This document shows positions 35,837 to 46,525 of a stretch of DNA of 64,000 nt, in pieces. This DNA comes from Erythrophleum ivorense (lineage: Eukaryota > Streptophyta > Magnoliopsida > Fabales > Fabaceae). The stretch lies in the NCBI GenBank assembly GCA_026724425.1, contig JAIUCV010000001.1, positions 7,298,556-7,362,555 on the forward strand, given 5' to 3'. Position 1 is the stretch's first letter. Each line of letters begins with the position of its first letter. The position numbers were made by a program, and so were the translations under genes. The notes beneath the pieces were generated by a model. The model did no database searches, was not told the origin of the DNA, and was given only the letters and a program-made list of their open reading frames with translations.

Positions 35837-36459
35837 AGATTCGCTAGAGGCAGCATTGGTTGGCATGGCTAGAAACGGACATAACGAAGTTAAAAAATGT
35901 ATCAAGTTGTTAGAAGCTACCCAAAAGCATTCCAAGGCTTCTCAACAATTTAAACCCCTCGATCTATCATCTAAAGTCAAATCTAACTTGAAACCATCAA
36001 TGGCGGAACCTCCATCTTTAGAGTTGAAGCCATTACCATCTCACTTGAAGTATGCTTACCTGGGAGAAGAATGCACTTTACCAGTGATAATTTTTATTGC
36101 TCTAACTGACCAACAAGAAAGAGAGCTTCTTTGAGTGCTCAAAAGTTTCAAGAGAACCATTGGATGGTCAATAGCAAACATAAAAGGGATAAGTCCTTCC
36201 ATTTGTATACATAAGATACTATTGAAGGAAAACCACAAGAAATCTTTTGAGCATCAAAGAAGGCTCAATCCTATAATAAAAGAGGTGGTTAATAAAGAAA
36301 TTTTGAAATAGCTTGATGCTGAGATTGCGTATCCTATTTCAGATAGCTCATAGGTAAACCTAGTCTAATGTGTTTTAAAGAAAAGAGGCATGACTGTAGT
36401 AGCTAACATCCACAATGAGCTGATTCTTACTCAAACAGTGACTGGGTGCGGGGGAATGC
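35837..36459 (+). pseudogene. protease-RT linker and RT start of the Athila element
   Basis: The open frame 35757-36134 covers SLELKPLPSHLKYAYLGEEC and LPVIIFIALTDQQERELL, the conserved linker also seen at 2185-2478. Beyond a stop, 36140-36420 contains the N-terminal RT words (CIHKILLKENHK, RLNPIIKEVVNKEI) with several stops. Confidence 0.75.
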
Positions 36460-37068
36460 ATGGATTATCAGAAACAAAATAATGCCACAAGAAAGGATCA
36501 CTTTCCTTTACCTTTCATTTACCAAATGCTGGATAGATTAGCTGAGAAGGTATACTTCTGCTTCTTGGAAGGGTACTCAAGTTATAATCAGATAGCTACC
36601 ACCCTAGAAGACCAAGAGAAAATAACTTTCACATGTCCTTGTGGCATATTTGCTTTCAGAAGGATGCCATTTGGATTGTGCAATGCTCTAGCTACATTTC
36701 AGAGATACATGATGTCTATTTTTTTTTATATGATTGAGCAAACTATGGAAATATTTATGGATGACTTCTCAATTTTCAAAGATTTATTTGAAGAATGTCT
36801 TGCTAATTTAAAGCAAGTCTTGAAAAGGTGTGAGGAGAACCATTTAGTTCTAAACTAGGAAAAGTGTCATTTTATGGTGCAAGAGGGGATAGTCCTAGGT
36901 CATCGAGTCTCAAGAAAAGTCTCTAAAGTAGACAAAGCAAAAATCTCCATAATTGAGCTACTTCCACCTTTGACCAATGTAGAAGGGGTCCAGAGCTTCT
37001 TAGGACATGCAAGTTTTTATAGAAGATTTATCAAAGACTTCTCAAAAATTGCTAAGCCCCTCTATTAA
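36460..37068 (+). pseudogene. reverse transcriptase of the Athila element
   Basis: Two open blocks. The first (36460-36858) has CMDYQKQNNATRKDHFPLPF, FAFRRMPFGLCNALATFQRY and the catalytic FMDDF, with both Asp kept. A stop after HLVLN separates it from the second (36874-37068), with GHRVSRKVSKVDKAKISI and SFLGHASFYRRFIKDFSKIA of the thumb. The domain is nearly complete but split from the protease and RNase H frames. Confidence 0.88.
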
Positions 37069-37600
37069 CTACTTGAGAAAGACACCCCATTTAACTTTGA
37101 CCATCAATGTCATGTAGCTTTTGAAGAATTGAAGAAGTTAGTGTTCGCTCCCATCATTGTGGCCCCCAACTAGACCATTCCTTTTGAGATGATGTATGAT
37201 GCTATTGACTATGTTGTAGAGGCAATTTTGGGACAAAGAAAAGGGAAGATTTTTCATCCAATACACTATGTCGATAAAACTCTATGTGATATGCAACTAA
37301 ATTACACCACCACCGAGAAAAGAGTTATTGGCAGTAGTGTATGCATTTGAGAAATTTCAAGCTTACCTAGTGGGTACCAAAGTTAGTGTTTTCATAAACC
37401 ATTCAGCTATCAAATACTTGCTTGAGAAGAAGGATTCCAAACCAAGGCTCATTTGTTGGGTTCTTCTTCTACAAGAGTTTGATTTGGAAATAGTTGATAA
37501 AATGGGTAGTGAAAATCATATGGCAGATCATTTGCCCTGACTGAGTACTAAAGCTCAAGAATGTGAAGAGAAGCAAATTAATGAAAAGTTTCTTGATGAA
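37069..37600 (+). pseudogene. RNase H of the Athila element
   Basis: 37075-37320 carries the N-terminal half with a frame break near 37310. 37328-37540 is open: AVVYAFEKFQAYLVGTKVSV, then NHSAIKYLLEKKDSKPRLI, ending with MADHLP. The catalytic Asp of the TDH strand is Asn here (INHSA). It follows RT and precedes integrase as in Ty3/gypsy. Confidence 0.84.
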
Positions 37601-38875
37601 AACTTATTTTATGTGGACCACAACAGAGTGCCATGATATGCAGATTATGTGAACTATCTTGTATGCCATGTGCTACCCCCAGATTTGAACTTCCACTAGA
37701 AGAAAAGATTTCTACATGATGTAAAGCGGCATGTTTGGGATGAACCATTCTTATTTAGAATGTGTGCTGATCAAATATTTCAGAGGTATGTCCCAGATGA
37801 AAAGCAAGAATCTATATGCAAAGTTGTCATGTAGCTGAATATGGAAGACACTTTAATGGGCAATGAACTGCAGCTAAATTCTTTCAATTAGGTTTTTATT
37901 GGCCCTCTTTGTTCAAGGATGCTCATGCTTTTGTAGGGAGATGCGATAAGTGCTAAAGATCTGGTAGCATATCAAAATGACATAAAATGCCCCTAAATAA
38001 TATTTTAAAAGTGGAAGCATTCGATGTTTGGGGGATAGATTTCATGGGCCTTTTACCTCTTCTCAGAATAACTAATACATTCTTATTACTGTTGACTATG
38101 TGACAAACTAGGTTAAGACAGTAGCTTGTCACACGAATGATGTTAAGGTGATGGTGAGATTTCTAAAGAAAAACATCTTCATAATATTTGGTGCTCCACA
38201 AGTAATCATTAGTGATAAGGGGACACATTTAAACAATCGCCAGCTCAATACATTTCTAAAAAAACATAAGGTGCAACACAAGATGGCATTGGCGTATCAT
38301 CCTCAGATCAATAGCCAATGTGATGTTTCTAATCAAGAGATAAAATGGATTTTGGAGAAAATGGTAGGTCCCTCTAAAAAGGATTTAGCTAAGAAACTAG
38401 ATAATTCCTTGTGGGCTTATCGAACAACATATGAAACTCTGATTGGTATGTCTCCTTACAAGCTTATCTTCGGTAAAGCCTGTCACCTTCTAGTTGAACT
38501 CGAGAATAATGCCTTTTGGGCTGTAAAGAAATTGAATATTGACTTGAAAAGAGCTGGTGGGAAGAGGCTGTTGTAACTCAACGAGCTTGATGAATTTAGA
38601 CTTCATGCCTATGAAAGCTCCAAGGTCTATAAAGAAAGAACAAATCAATGGCATGGTAGAAAAATTTTACAAAGAAAGTTTGAGCCTGGTCAACTAGTGT
38701 TGCTGTATAACTCAAAGCTTAAGCTCTTTTAAGGAAAGCTTAAGTCACGGTGATCAAAACCCTTTATAGTAATGGATGTATCTCCATTTGGTGCTATAGA
38801 GATTATGGAGAAAGAGTCAAATAAGAAGTTTAAGGTTACAGTTCAGAGACTTAAACACTATTAAGGAGGAGAGGT
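37601..38875 (+). pseudogene. integrase of the Athila element
   Basis: The zinc-binding N-terminus (about 37800-37990) is broken by stops. The core is readable: VWGIDFMG near 38025 (first Asp), IISDKGTHLNN near 38200 (second Asp), AYHPQINSQ near 38295 and NQEIKWILE near 38330 (Glu), the last three in the open block 38148-38576. The C-terminal NELDEFRLHAYESSKVYKE, GQLVLLYNSKLKLF and KPFIVMDVSPFGA follow to 38870 with stops. Catalytic residues are kept although the frame is not. Confidence 0.87.
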
Positions 38876-39699
38876 TGATTGTCAAAAGTCCACCATCACC
38901 CTAGGGGATTGCATCTAAAGCTACTGAAAGTCGAGCTAAGGACTATAAACTTAGCGCTTCTTAGGAGGCAACCCAAGTTTCTTTGTTTTTAATGTTAAGT
39001 TTGATATTAAAAATTGTGTCAATTTCTTTTTGGTACCTTACGGTTATTTATTTTTATTTCAGGGGAATCTATTAAAGGATTGTCATGTTTACACAACCAT
39101 TGAAGGAGCTCCAAAAAATTCATTCAATAGTTAATTCAAAAAAAATAAAAACATAAAAGGAAAGAAGGAGTATTTCTAACTCTATCATGTTAGGTTATTG
39201 CTCTTCTTGTGCTTTAAATTGCAAAAGATGATGCACTTTAAGTTTAAATATGAGTGCTGAATCATTAGGCTTAGAAAGAAATTGGATGGATGCATCAAAG
39301 GAATTCTACACCGCTGCTTAAGTATGTTGTGCCATGGTGTATCACATGGCATAAAGGGCTCCAATAGTGAACATTGTTGTGGCTCAAGAAATTGAGCCAT
39401 ACATGCTCTAAGACAGTATTGAAAATCATCACAGTGGCCTGAACTCTTTAAGTCGTGGCGCCTAAAGAGGCAGTAATGAGTTTCACCATGGTCGAAAAAA
39501 AATTAAGCCATGGCGTGAATCATGTTTATGCGCTTCCTAGGTTACATTTCACCATGGCGCAATGATCCAAGTCGAGGTGTGATTTGGGTTTCAAATAAAA
39601 AAAAATTCCTTTTCAAACCTACAGTCTGCCTTTTTAAACCCATCCTTCACCCTGGCCCCTAGTTTATCGCACCTCCTTCCCCTTACCTTCGAAGAATTC
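38876..39699 (+). other. post-pol non-coding region of the Athila element
   Basis: CTTAGCGCTTCTTAGGAGGC then AACCCAAG at 38954-38981 is the line that regularly follows pol in Athila elements. 39310-39590 has a further cluster of GCCATGGCG-type palindromes. Interrupted at 39700 by a solo LTR. The minus-strand frame 39185-39400 is not coding. Confidence 0.6.
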
Positions 39700-41319
39700 T
39701 ATTACTTTCTTGAAGTGTACACGCAAGTATATGTATCATGAAGGCAATATAGTGATAAGAAAAGATCATTCCCTTGAGGATTTGTTATCAAAATAATGTC
39801 AAGTACCAAAATTCACACCCTAGCTTAAATCAAGCGAATCAATTTTTAAGAGTTGGTGTTAAAAGAAAATAATTATGGATTATAAGCTATACAGAGTTAA
39901 AGGTTAGTATTTGGATGTTCTGGGCGAATAGAGGTATCTAGGATTATTAGTCCCTCTTGTATTTCATAACGATTTGCTTAACACTCAGTACTTATGCTCT
40001 CAATGATTATACATGTTGGTCTAAAGTTCACTTATTCCTATAAGTATTCTTCTAAATCTCATATAGAGTTATCTAATTAATTTCATAATTCCTTATAAAA
40101 CTAACAAGGATCAAATTGCTAGCATAATACCTAATTGGACCATGTGAGACTAATGAGTATATTCTTATCTTATTAACAGACCATCCACCTGCCCTCACAA
40201 ATACTCACACCATTCAACTCTTGATCTAACCTCCCTTTCCCTTTCTTAAGTTTAAGCAAGGTATCAAATTACTCTGAGTGTTGTCCAATCAATTAGAAAA
40301 TATAAAGCATGGAGTTGAATGAATAGATATTAACCATTGATTGTAAGTTAGAGTGAGGAAGAATCATTAATCCATACAAGAATTTCCTATAATCCTAGAT
40401 TAGAGAGTTTAGCTATACATGATCATGAAAACTAGAGGCAAAATTAAAGTAAAAGTCAAATACATCAAAACTAATTATAAGAACAAAAGAAGGGAGAAAC
40501 TCAAAAGTGGGGATTGTTTTAGCTTCAATGTTTAATCTCTAGCTTCCCTCTACTCCAAGATGCCTTATTAGCTTTTCTCTAGCCTTCACACACTTGGAAC
40601 AAAGCAAAAACAACCCAAAATGACGGCTCTTTCAATTCCCTTTGCATATGAAGCCAGAAACCATCAAAATCTTTGTAAGGAAAATGTTGCATTTAACTAA
40701 CACGTTATGTGCCACAGCTCAGCATTTTGTGCCACGGCCAGGTAGAGTCCTAGGTGAATATACGCCTTGACCTGATTAGGATGAGCTGTGACAAGATTGG
40801 CATTTAGATGGAATGCATGCTCCTCACCTCAGTGCACAGTATTTCCACTGGGCGAGTTTACCTTGTAGGTGACTTTGTGCTGTGGCTCAACATTTTCCTT
40901 GTTGTGGATTTAGCTTCTCTCAACTAGCACCATAGCAAGTTTGGCTTCTGTGTAGATTTTTCAACGCGGCACATGCTTGCTCTTTAATTTCTTCCCTTTC
41001 AGCCATGGCGTGATGAAATCTGAGTTGTGGCGAGCTTTCAAAAAATGCAAAAACTAGGTCTAAAGCCTCTTTCCCTTGAGAATGCTCAATCCTCTTTGAA
41101 ACATGCATCCTATAATAAGAACGAAGTGTGATTAGCTCTCAATATACTCAAAGTTAAAACAAAAACTATCATTTTCCAAGTAAAAATTGAGTATAAAGAT
41201 ATTTATCCTAAGTGTGTTTGTTTTATCTATAAAAGTATTATTTACCCGATAATTGGAGGTTAAAATCATCTCTACTAAGAGAAAATATATACAATAATAT
41301 GAATAGTTAGGAATTATCA
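39700..41319 (-). mobile_element. solo LTR of the Athila family, target duplication AATTC
   Basis: 1620 bases inserted in reverse orientation inside the Athila element. AATTC precedes (39695-39699) and follows (41320-41324). Ends TATTAC...TTATCA on the plus strand; the first G of TG is A. It matches 24755-26287 along its length. The palindrome cluster lies at about 40710-41040. The frames 40920-41108 and 41132-41350 have no support. Confidence 0.93.
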
Positions 41320-41324
41320 AATTC

Positions 41325-42117
41325 CCCTCAACCTTCACTCTTTCCTTCAATTTCTAAAACCCCCTTCGTTGTATCTCTATGCTGCTGTGCCCTCCACCCC
41401 ATTCCCAACTTCTACCCCCATTTCGTCATGCCTCCCTTCTCCTTCTCCTTCTCACCTTAATGTTACTTTGTTCAAATTCCCAAATATGCTTCTAAATTGG
41501 GCATTTGTCTAAATTGTTTTCTTTATTAGATGAATTGGTTTTGACTGTTGAAATTGAAGAGGTTTTTATTAATAATTTAAACTTTTTCAATTGTGAAATT
41601 TATGTCTGCCTACCAAGTGCTTGTTAAAATGCCTGAATGAATTCTAGATCTTGTTTAGCTAGGATTTGAGAGACCTTGTATCCAGAATAGCTTTGTAGTT
41701 ATGCCTTGTGGTGGATGATGATTAAGGGATGGCCAAAATTGTTTAAATTTTGGGCAATTGCAATTATGCACAGCAATTGTTTGTCAAAATTCCTGAATGA
41801 CAGTTATGTATTGATTGGCTCCTCTTTATGTGAGGCTATGCATTTTTCCTGTGCTTCCTTTGGTCATATCTACTTGGATAAGATTTCTATTCTGTTTGGA
41901 ATTGTTAGGTTAGATTATTTCATTTGGTGGTTGGCTCATTTAGTTATAGTGCTTACATAATGTGTAGAGTATGGGGTACTCTATGCATAACTGAAATCAC
42001 TTGCTATATCATCTTCAATGCGTCCAAAATTTATTAGCAGTGACTTGAATTACATGTGGATGTTACTGGTCTCCTTACCCATTTTAATTGTATTAATTTC
42101 TTTTGCAGGTGCTCCTC
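41325..42117 (+). other. leader of the env-like region of the Athila element
   Basis: Between integrase and the third ORF. It contains a pyrimidine-rich stretch ending TTTCTTTTGCAG at 42098-42109, a plausible splice acceptor just before the third ORF. Athila-type env-like ORFs are expected from spliced RNA, so this is consistent but unproven. The frame 41706-41960 is not recognised. Confidence 0.45.
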
Positions 42118-42119
42118 TT

Positions 42120-44750
42120 ATGGCCTTTAAAAAGAAAGCCAGAAGCAAAGCATCTTCTTCCTCTTCTGCCACATTTGATCGGTCCCACTTTATCTCTCAG
42201 GCCGCTCAAGAAAGATATAATGAAGTGACATTTCACAAAGCTTTGATACTAAGAAGGAAGTTCAATACCTGATAATTCTCAACTATTCATGTTCTTGTAC
42301 ATATTTTCTCTCAGTAAATATGATGTTAGCCTCCACTTATAAGGGAAATAATACTTCTATAGAGAAAATAAATATACTTAGGATGAATAGCTCTATACTC
42401 AAGTCTAGCTTGGAAAATGACAATTTTTGCCTTAATTTTGAGTATACTAATAACTAATCATACTTTGTTCTTCTTATAGGATGCATGTTTCAGAGAACAT
42501 TGAGCAATCTCAAGTGAAAGAGGCTTCAAAGTGAGATTTTTGAAATCTCACCGCGGCCAAGTGTTCCTCACGTCGTGGCTGAAAGGGAAGAAATCAAGGG
42601 TAAGTGTGCTTTGCAATTTGCATCATGGCGTATCATGTTATCGCCGTGGCAAAAATTCAATCAGAAGTAAATCACGCCGTGGTGAGAGCATGAGAAGCTG
42701 CAGTGCTAATCCAATGAAGCTAAATCCACGGCGTGTGTATGTCGAGCCGTGGCACGAAGTCATACAGAACCAAACTCGCCGTGGCAGAAATGATATTCGC
42801 CGAGGCGAGGAACATACATGCCACTTAGAAGCTGTCCAGAAGCCAATCTCACCACGGTACATCATAGTTAGGCCTCAGTGTTTTTTCTCCATAACTCAAT
42901 CTAGCCGCGGTGCAATGCGAATTAGCTAAATGCAGCATTTTGTTTTTAGATTTTTTAAGGGTTTGAGGCTTCATATGTGAGGAGGAGAGGAGGAAGCCGT
43001 CATTTTAGGTTGTTTTTATTTTGTTCCAAGTGTGTAGAGGCTAGGGAGGAACTAAGAAGGCATTTTTTAAGCAAAGTGAAGCTGGAGATTGAGGATTGAA
43101 ACTAAAACCATCTTATTGCTGAGTTTCTTCTTCCTTTCTTCTATTTTTATCATTTGTATTGACGTATCTGACTTTTGCTTCAACCTTGTCTTTGATTTTT
43201 ATGATCATGTATAGCTAAACCTTCTCTAATATAGGATTATTAGGAACTCTTGTATGGATTAGTGGTTGTTCTTCACTCTAACTTTGTAATCAATGGTTAA
43301 TGTCTGTTCATTCAACTTCATACTTCATACTTTTTGATTGATTGGCTAACAATTAGATTGATTTGATACCTTACTTGAACTTGGGAAAGGGAAAGGAAGG
43401 TTAGATCAAAAGTTGAGTGGTGTGGGTGCTTGAAACTTGCTAGGGTAAGTGGATGGTTTAGTTACTGAGATAGGAATATACTCAATAACCTCACATGGTC
43501 TAATTAGGTATTGTGATAATAGTTTGATCTTTGTTGGTTTTGTAAGAATTATAAAATTAATTAGGTAACCTTATATAAGATTTGGAAAAATACATATAGG
43601 AATAACAAAACCCTAGACCAACACGTATTACCATTGAGAGCAAAAGTACTGAATGTTGAGCTAATTGCTATGAAGTACAAGAGGATTAATAATCCTAAAT
43701 GCTAATATTCACCCGAAAATTCAAATACTAACCTCGAACTTTATATAGCTTAGAACCTATAATCATTTCTTTTAACAACAATTTTGATAAATTCATTCGC
43801 TTGATTTAAATTAGGGTGTGAATTTTAGTACTTTCCAATATTTTGATAGCAAATCCTCGAGGGAACGATCTTTTCTTATCACTATATTACTTTCTCAATA
43901 CATATACTTGCATGTACGCTTCAAAAGAAGCAACAGTATTCCACTTTTAGAGAGTCAAGAAGTTGCGGATCAAATCTTCTATAAAAGGTGGGGGACATTT
44001 TGTTTTGAGCTAGTGGCTGCCATGGTGCCAATAGTCTAAGAGTTCTATGTAAATGCACCATTTTATTGTGAGCACTTGTACAGAGTCCGGGGATGCACTG
44101 TAATTATCAATAAGCAAGTGATTCGGGACTGATATCATTTTCCTTCATGCTCAATTGCAAATTTTGCATGTACAAAATGACTGCGGAGACTCCAGATTTG
44201 GAAGATGTGGCTAATATGTTAACTCTTCCAGGGTGTAATATTTGAAAGATGTCACATGGAGTACCAAAGGGTCTTCTTCGCAATAATTTGAATTGAGTGG
44301 CTGCTATTGGGCTCACTTTGTGTGCACAAATATGTTTCTGAGTGGTCATCTAAGCGATGTGACTATAGATCGAGCAATATTGATTTATTTGATTATGACT
44401 AGGAGATCGTAAATGTTGAGTACATCATTTTTTAGAATATCAAAAGGATCTCTCAATCTATCACATCTGGATTAGTGCACCCTCACTTAATTATTGAGTT
44501 ATGCATAACGACAAAGGTACAATTCAAACAATATGAGGAGCCCCTCTTACCAAGGAAGCCTTTTCCTATACTAATGATAGGTGATATGGAGGATGAGGGA
44601 GCTAAGCCAGTAGATGATCTATTGGAATAACCAGTAGAGTAGCTAGTAGACCTTGATCAGTCACCCCCTCTACCTGTGGATGCTCCACCCCTATCCTCAG
44701 TGGGAGCCTTCTCTAGGTGTTATGTTTATGATGGTTTAAGAGCTATCTCT
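42120..44750 (+). pseudogene. env-like third ORF of the Athila element, split by a solo LTR
   Basis: ATG at 42120 starts a frame with MAFKKKARSKASSSSS, then a SHFISQAAQERYNEVTFHKA segment, broken at 42269 by a solo LTR. It resumes after 43935 with LLESQEVADQIFYKRWGTFC and FYVNAPFYCEHLYRVRG, then stops. This is the plant-transposon protein found 3' of pol in Athila elements, often called env-like by position only; no signal peptide or envelope motif is visible. 44040-44750 still reads as the same protein with many stops. The minus-strand frame 44107-44349 is a shadow. Confidence 0.72.
42270..43935 (+). mobile_element. solo LTR of the Athila family inside the env-like ORF
   Basis: 1666 bases from TGATAATTCTCAACTATTC to GAAGCAACA, in the same orientation as the host element. 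The flanking pentamers are ATACC and GTATT, differing only by transitions, so the duplication is decayed or absent. It matches the LTRs of the host element. The richest palindrome cluster in the window lies at 42545-42905 (for example CTCACCGCGGCC, TCGCCGAGGCGA). The frames 42531-42929, 42638-42865 and 43818-44039 are artefacts of LTR sequence. Confidence 0.87.
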
Positions 44751-46015
44751 CTAATCAGCTGAGCATGAGAAACGTTTCACTAAGTTAGAGCATTGATCCC
44801 TTGCTATAGATCATTGGCATTGTCAATGCCAGATGCACTTAGCCAAACTTTTCTAGTGGGACCCATATGAGCTTTCACCTTCTCCTGATTTTGTGCATAG
44901 CCCCGCTGAGCCATTTCCATTAGAGTCATTCCATGAGCCACCTCTAAACCCTGCCATCTAATAGCTTTCATGATTCTTCTTTGCTTCTTTTATTTCTCCT
45001 TTTTTTAGTTATTTCTTGTTAAACTTTAAATTATGTGTTCTATTTTCAACTTTTGTTAATTTTATGGCATACTCTTAATATGCTTTGTTTATGGTTCTTT
45101 TCCTAATTTTCATATCCATTATATATATATAATATATATATATACATACACACATAATAACAACAACAATAACACTGTTTAACTTGCTTTGTCCCTATCC
45201 CTCACTCTTATTTTTCTTGTCCCTCAATATTGGGGACAATGTTGATCTTAAGTTTGGGGGCAGGGTATTATTGATGGGCATAATTGATAGGGATAACATG
45301 AAATTTTGTACTTGAACTTATACTTGTCGAATTCCTTTTTAATTCTTTTAAATGAGTCTGTTTGTTGGCTTGCTAGAGTTATTTCTATGTGCTTCGAATG
45401 ATAGTGGTTTTGTGTCAAAGTATGTTTGGTAGGAAAATTGTGCTAATTGTATTTTGTGCTAAGTTCAATTGCTTGAAGTTAAAGTTCCACCATTTTTGAA
45501 AAAAATGTTATGCACTATCTAGCCTTTACATAAGTCAATTACTAGTGTCGGGAGAAATCTTTTTTGTAATTTAATTTGTATTTCCAAGCTCAAATTTAGG
45601 ACTTCAAAACTTATCTTCTACCCTCTTGAGGCGAGTCAGTAGGTATGACATGACCCCTAGAAATGATTTAGGCATTCCTTGGTTATGGTTGTGCCTTTTA
45701 AGCCTACCCCTTATGTAATTATATTAATGCTTGAACCCTACTTGAGCTTATTTAGAAAAACCATATAATATTTCACTTTGTTTAGTTTGCCAACATAAAT
45801 ACCAAGCCTGTGCAATTAAAAAAAATCTTTAAACTCTTCTCTTTTCTTAAGAAAAAAAAAATAACGGTAGTATATTCATTATGAACAAAGTATTATGGTT
45901 GAATGAAAAATATATGTATAGTAGTTGATGCTTATATGGTCCTTGGAATTGAATTCTTATGATGCATATCAATTCTCCCTCTCTCTGACTCAGAGCTAAG
46001 TTGATTACATTTCAA

Positions 46016-46046
<31 letters not shown>

Positions 46047-46525
46047 AGGGGATTCAATATGAATAATTATGGAAGGTGCATTAGAGAACCTTTAGTATGT
46101 GTATTCTGATCTCACCTATCATTTGTAGCCAAAACCCTAGCCTTATTACAAGTCTAAAAGTCCTTTTAAACTAGTGGTTTTGTGGTACCTAATTTAGTGG
46201 AGAGGAAAAAAGGTGAGCTTATAAAGTTCCTATATTTGAGACTGGTTTATACATGTTAGACTACAAAAAGTCGATTTTGGCAATTGTTTGTGATAACTGT
46301 TTTGCCAAACACACACACACACACTTTGAAATGGTAGAAAATCTTAGCTTTGTCATTTAAACTTTGCTTCTAGCATGTATTGCTTGTTTTTCCTATTGAA
46401 TACACTCTCTAATACGGCAAGTGAGGGGTATAGTAGACATTGATGTTCACCGAACCTATAGACACTTTGATATTGTTTTTTATTTGCTTTACTCAATGAT
46501 AAGTAGAAGTTCAAGTTTAAGGGTG
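44751..46525 (+). other. 3' non-coding region of the Athila element
   Basis: Contains a TA-rich run (45121-45145), GGGGACAATGTTGATCTTAA then GTTTGGGGGCAGGG at 45235-45266, (GA)n at 46015-46045 and (CA)n at 46310-46325. The run AAGTTTAAGGGTG at 46513-46525, directly before the 3' LTR, is the likely polypurine tract. 45230-45530 is related to 58590-58870. No protein gene. Confidence 0.65.

Noticed and set aside
42531..42929. 132-residue frame rich in Arg
   Set aside because: It is translation of the GC-rich palindrome cluster inside a solo LTR, open because stops are rare in GC-rich sequence.
45250..45266. AGTTTGGGGGCAGGG as the polypurine tract of the Athila element
   Set aside because: It is 1.26 kb before the 3' LTR; AAGTTTAAGGGTG directly abutting the LTR fits better.
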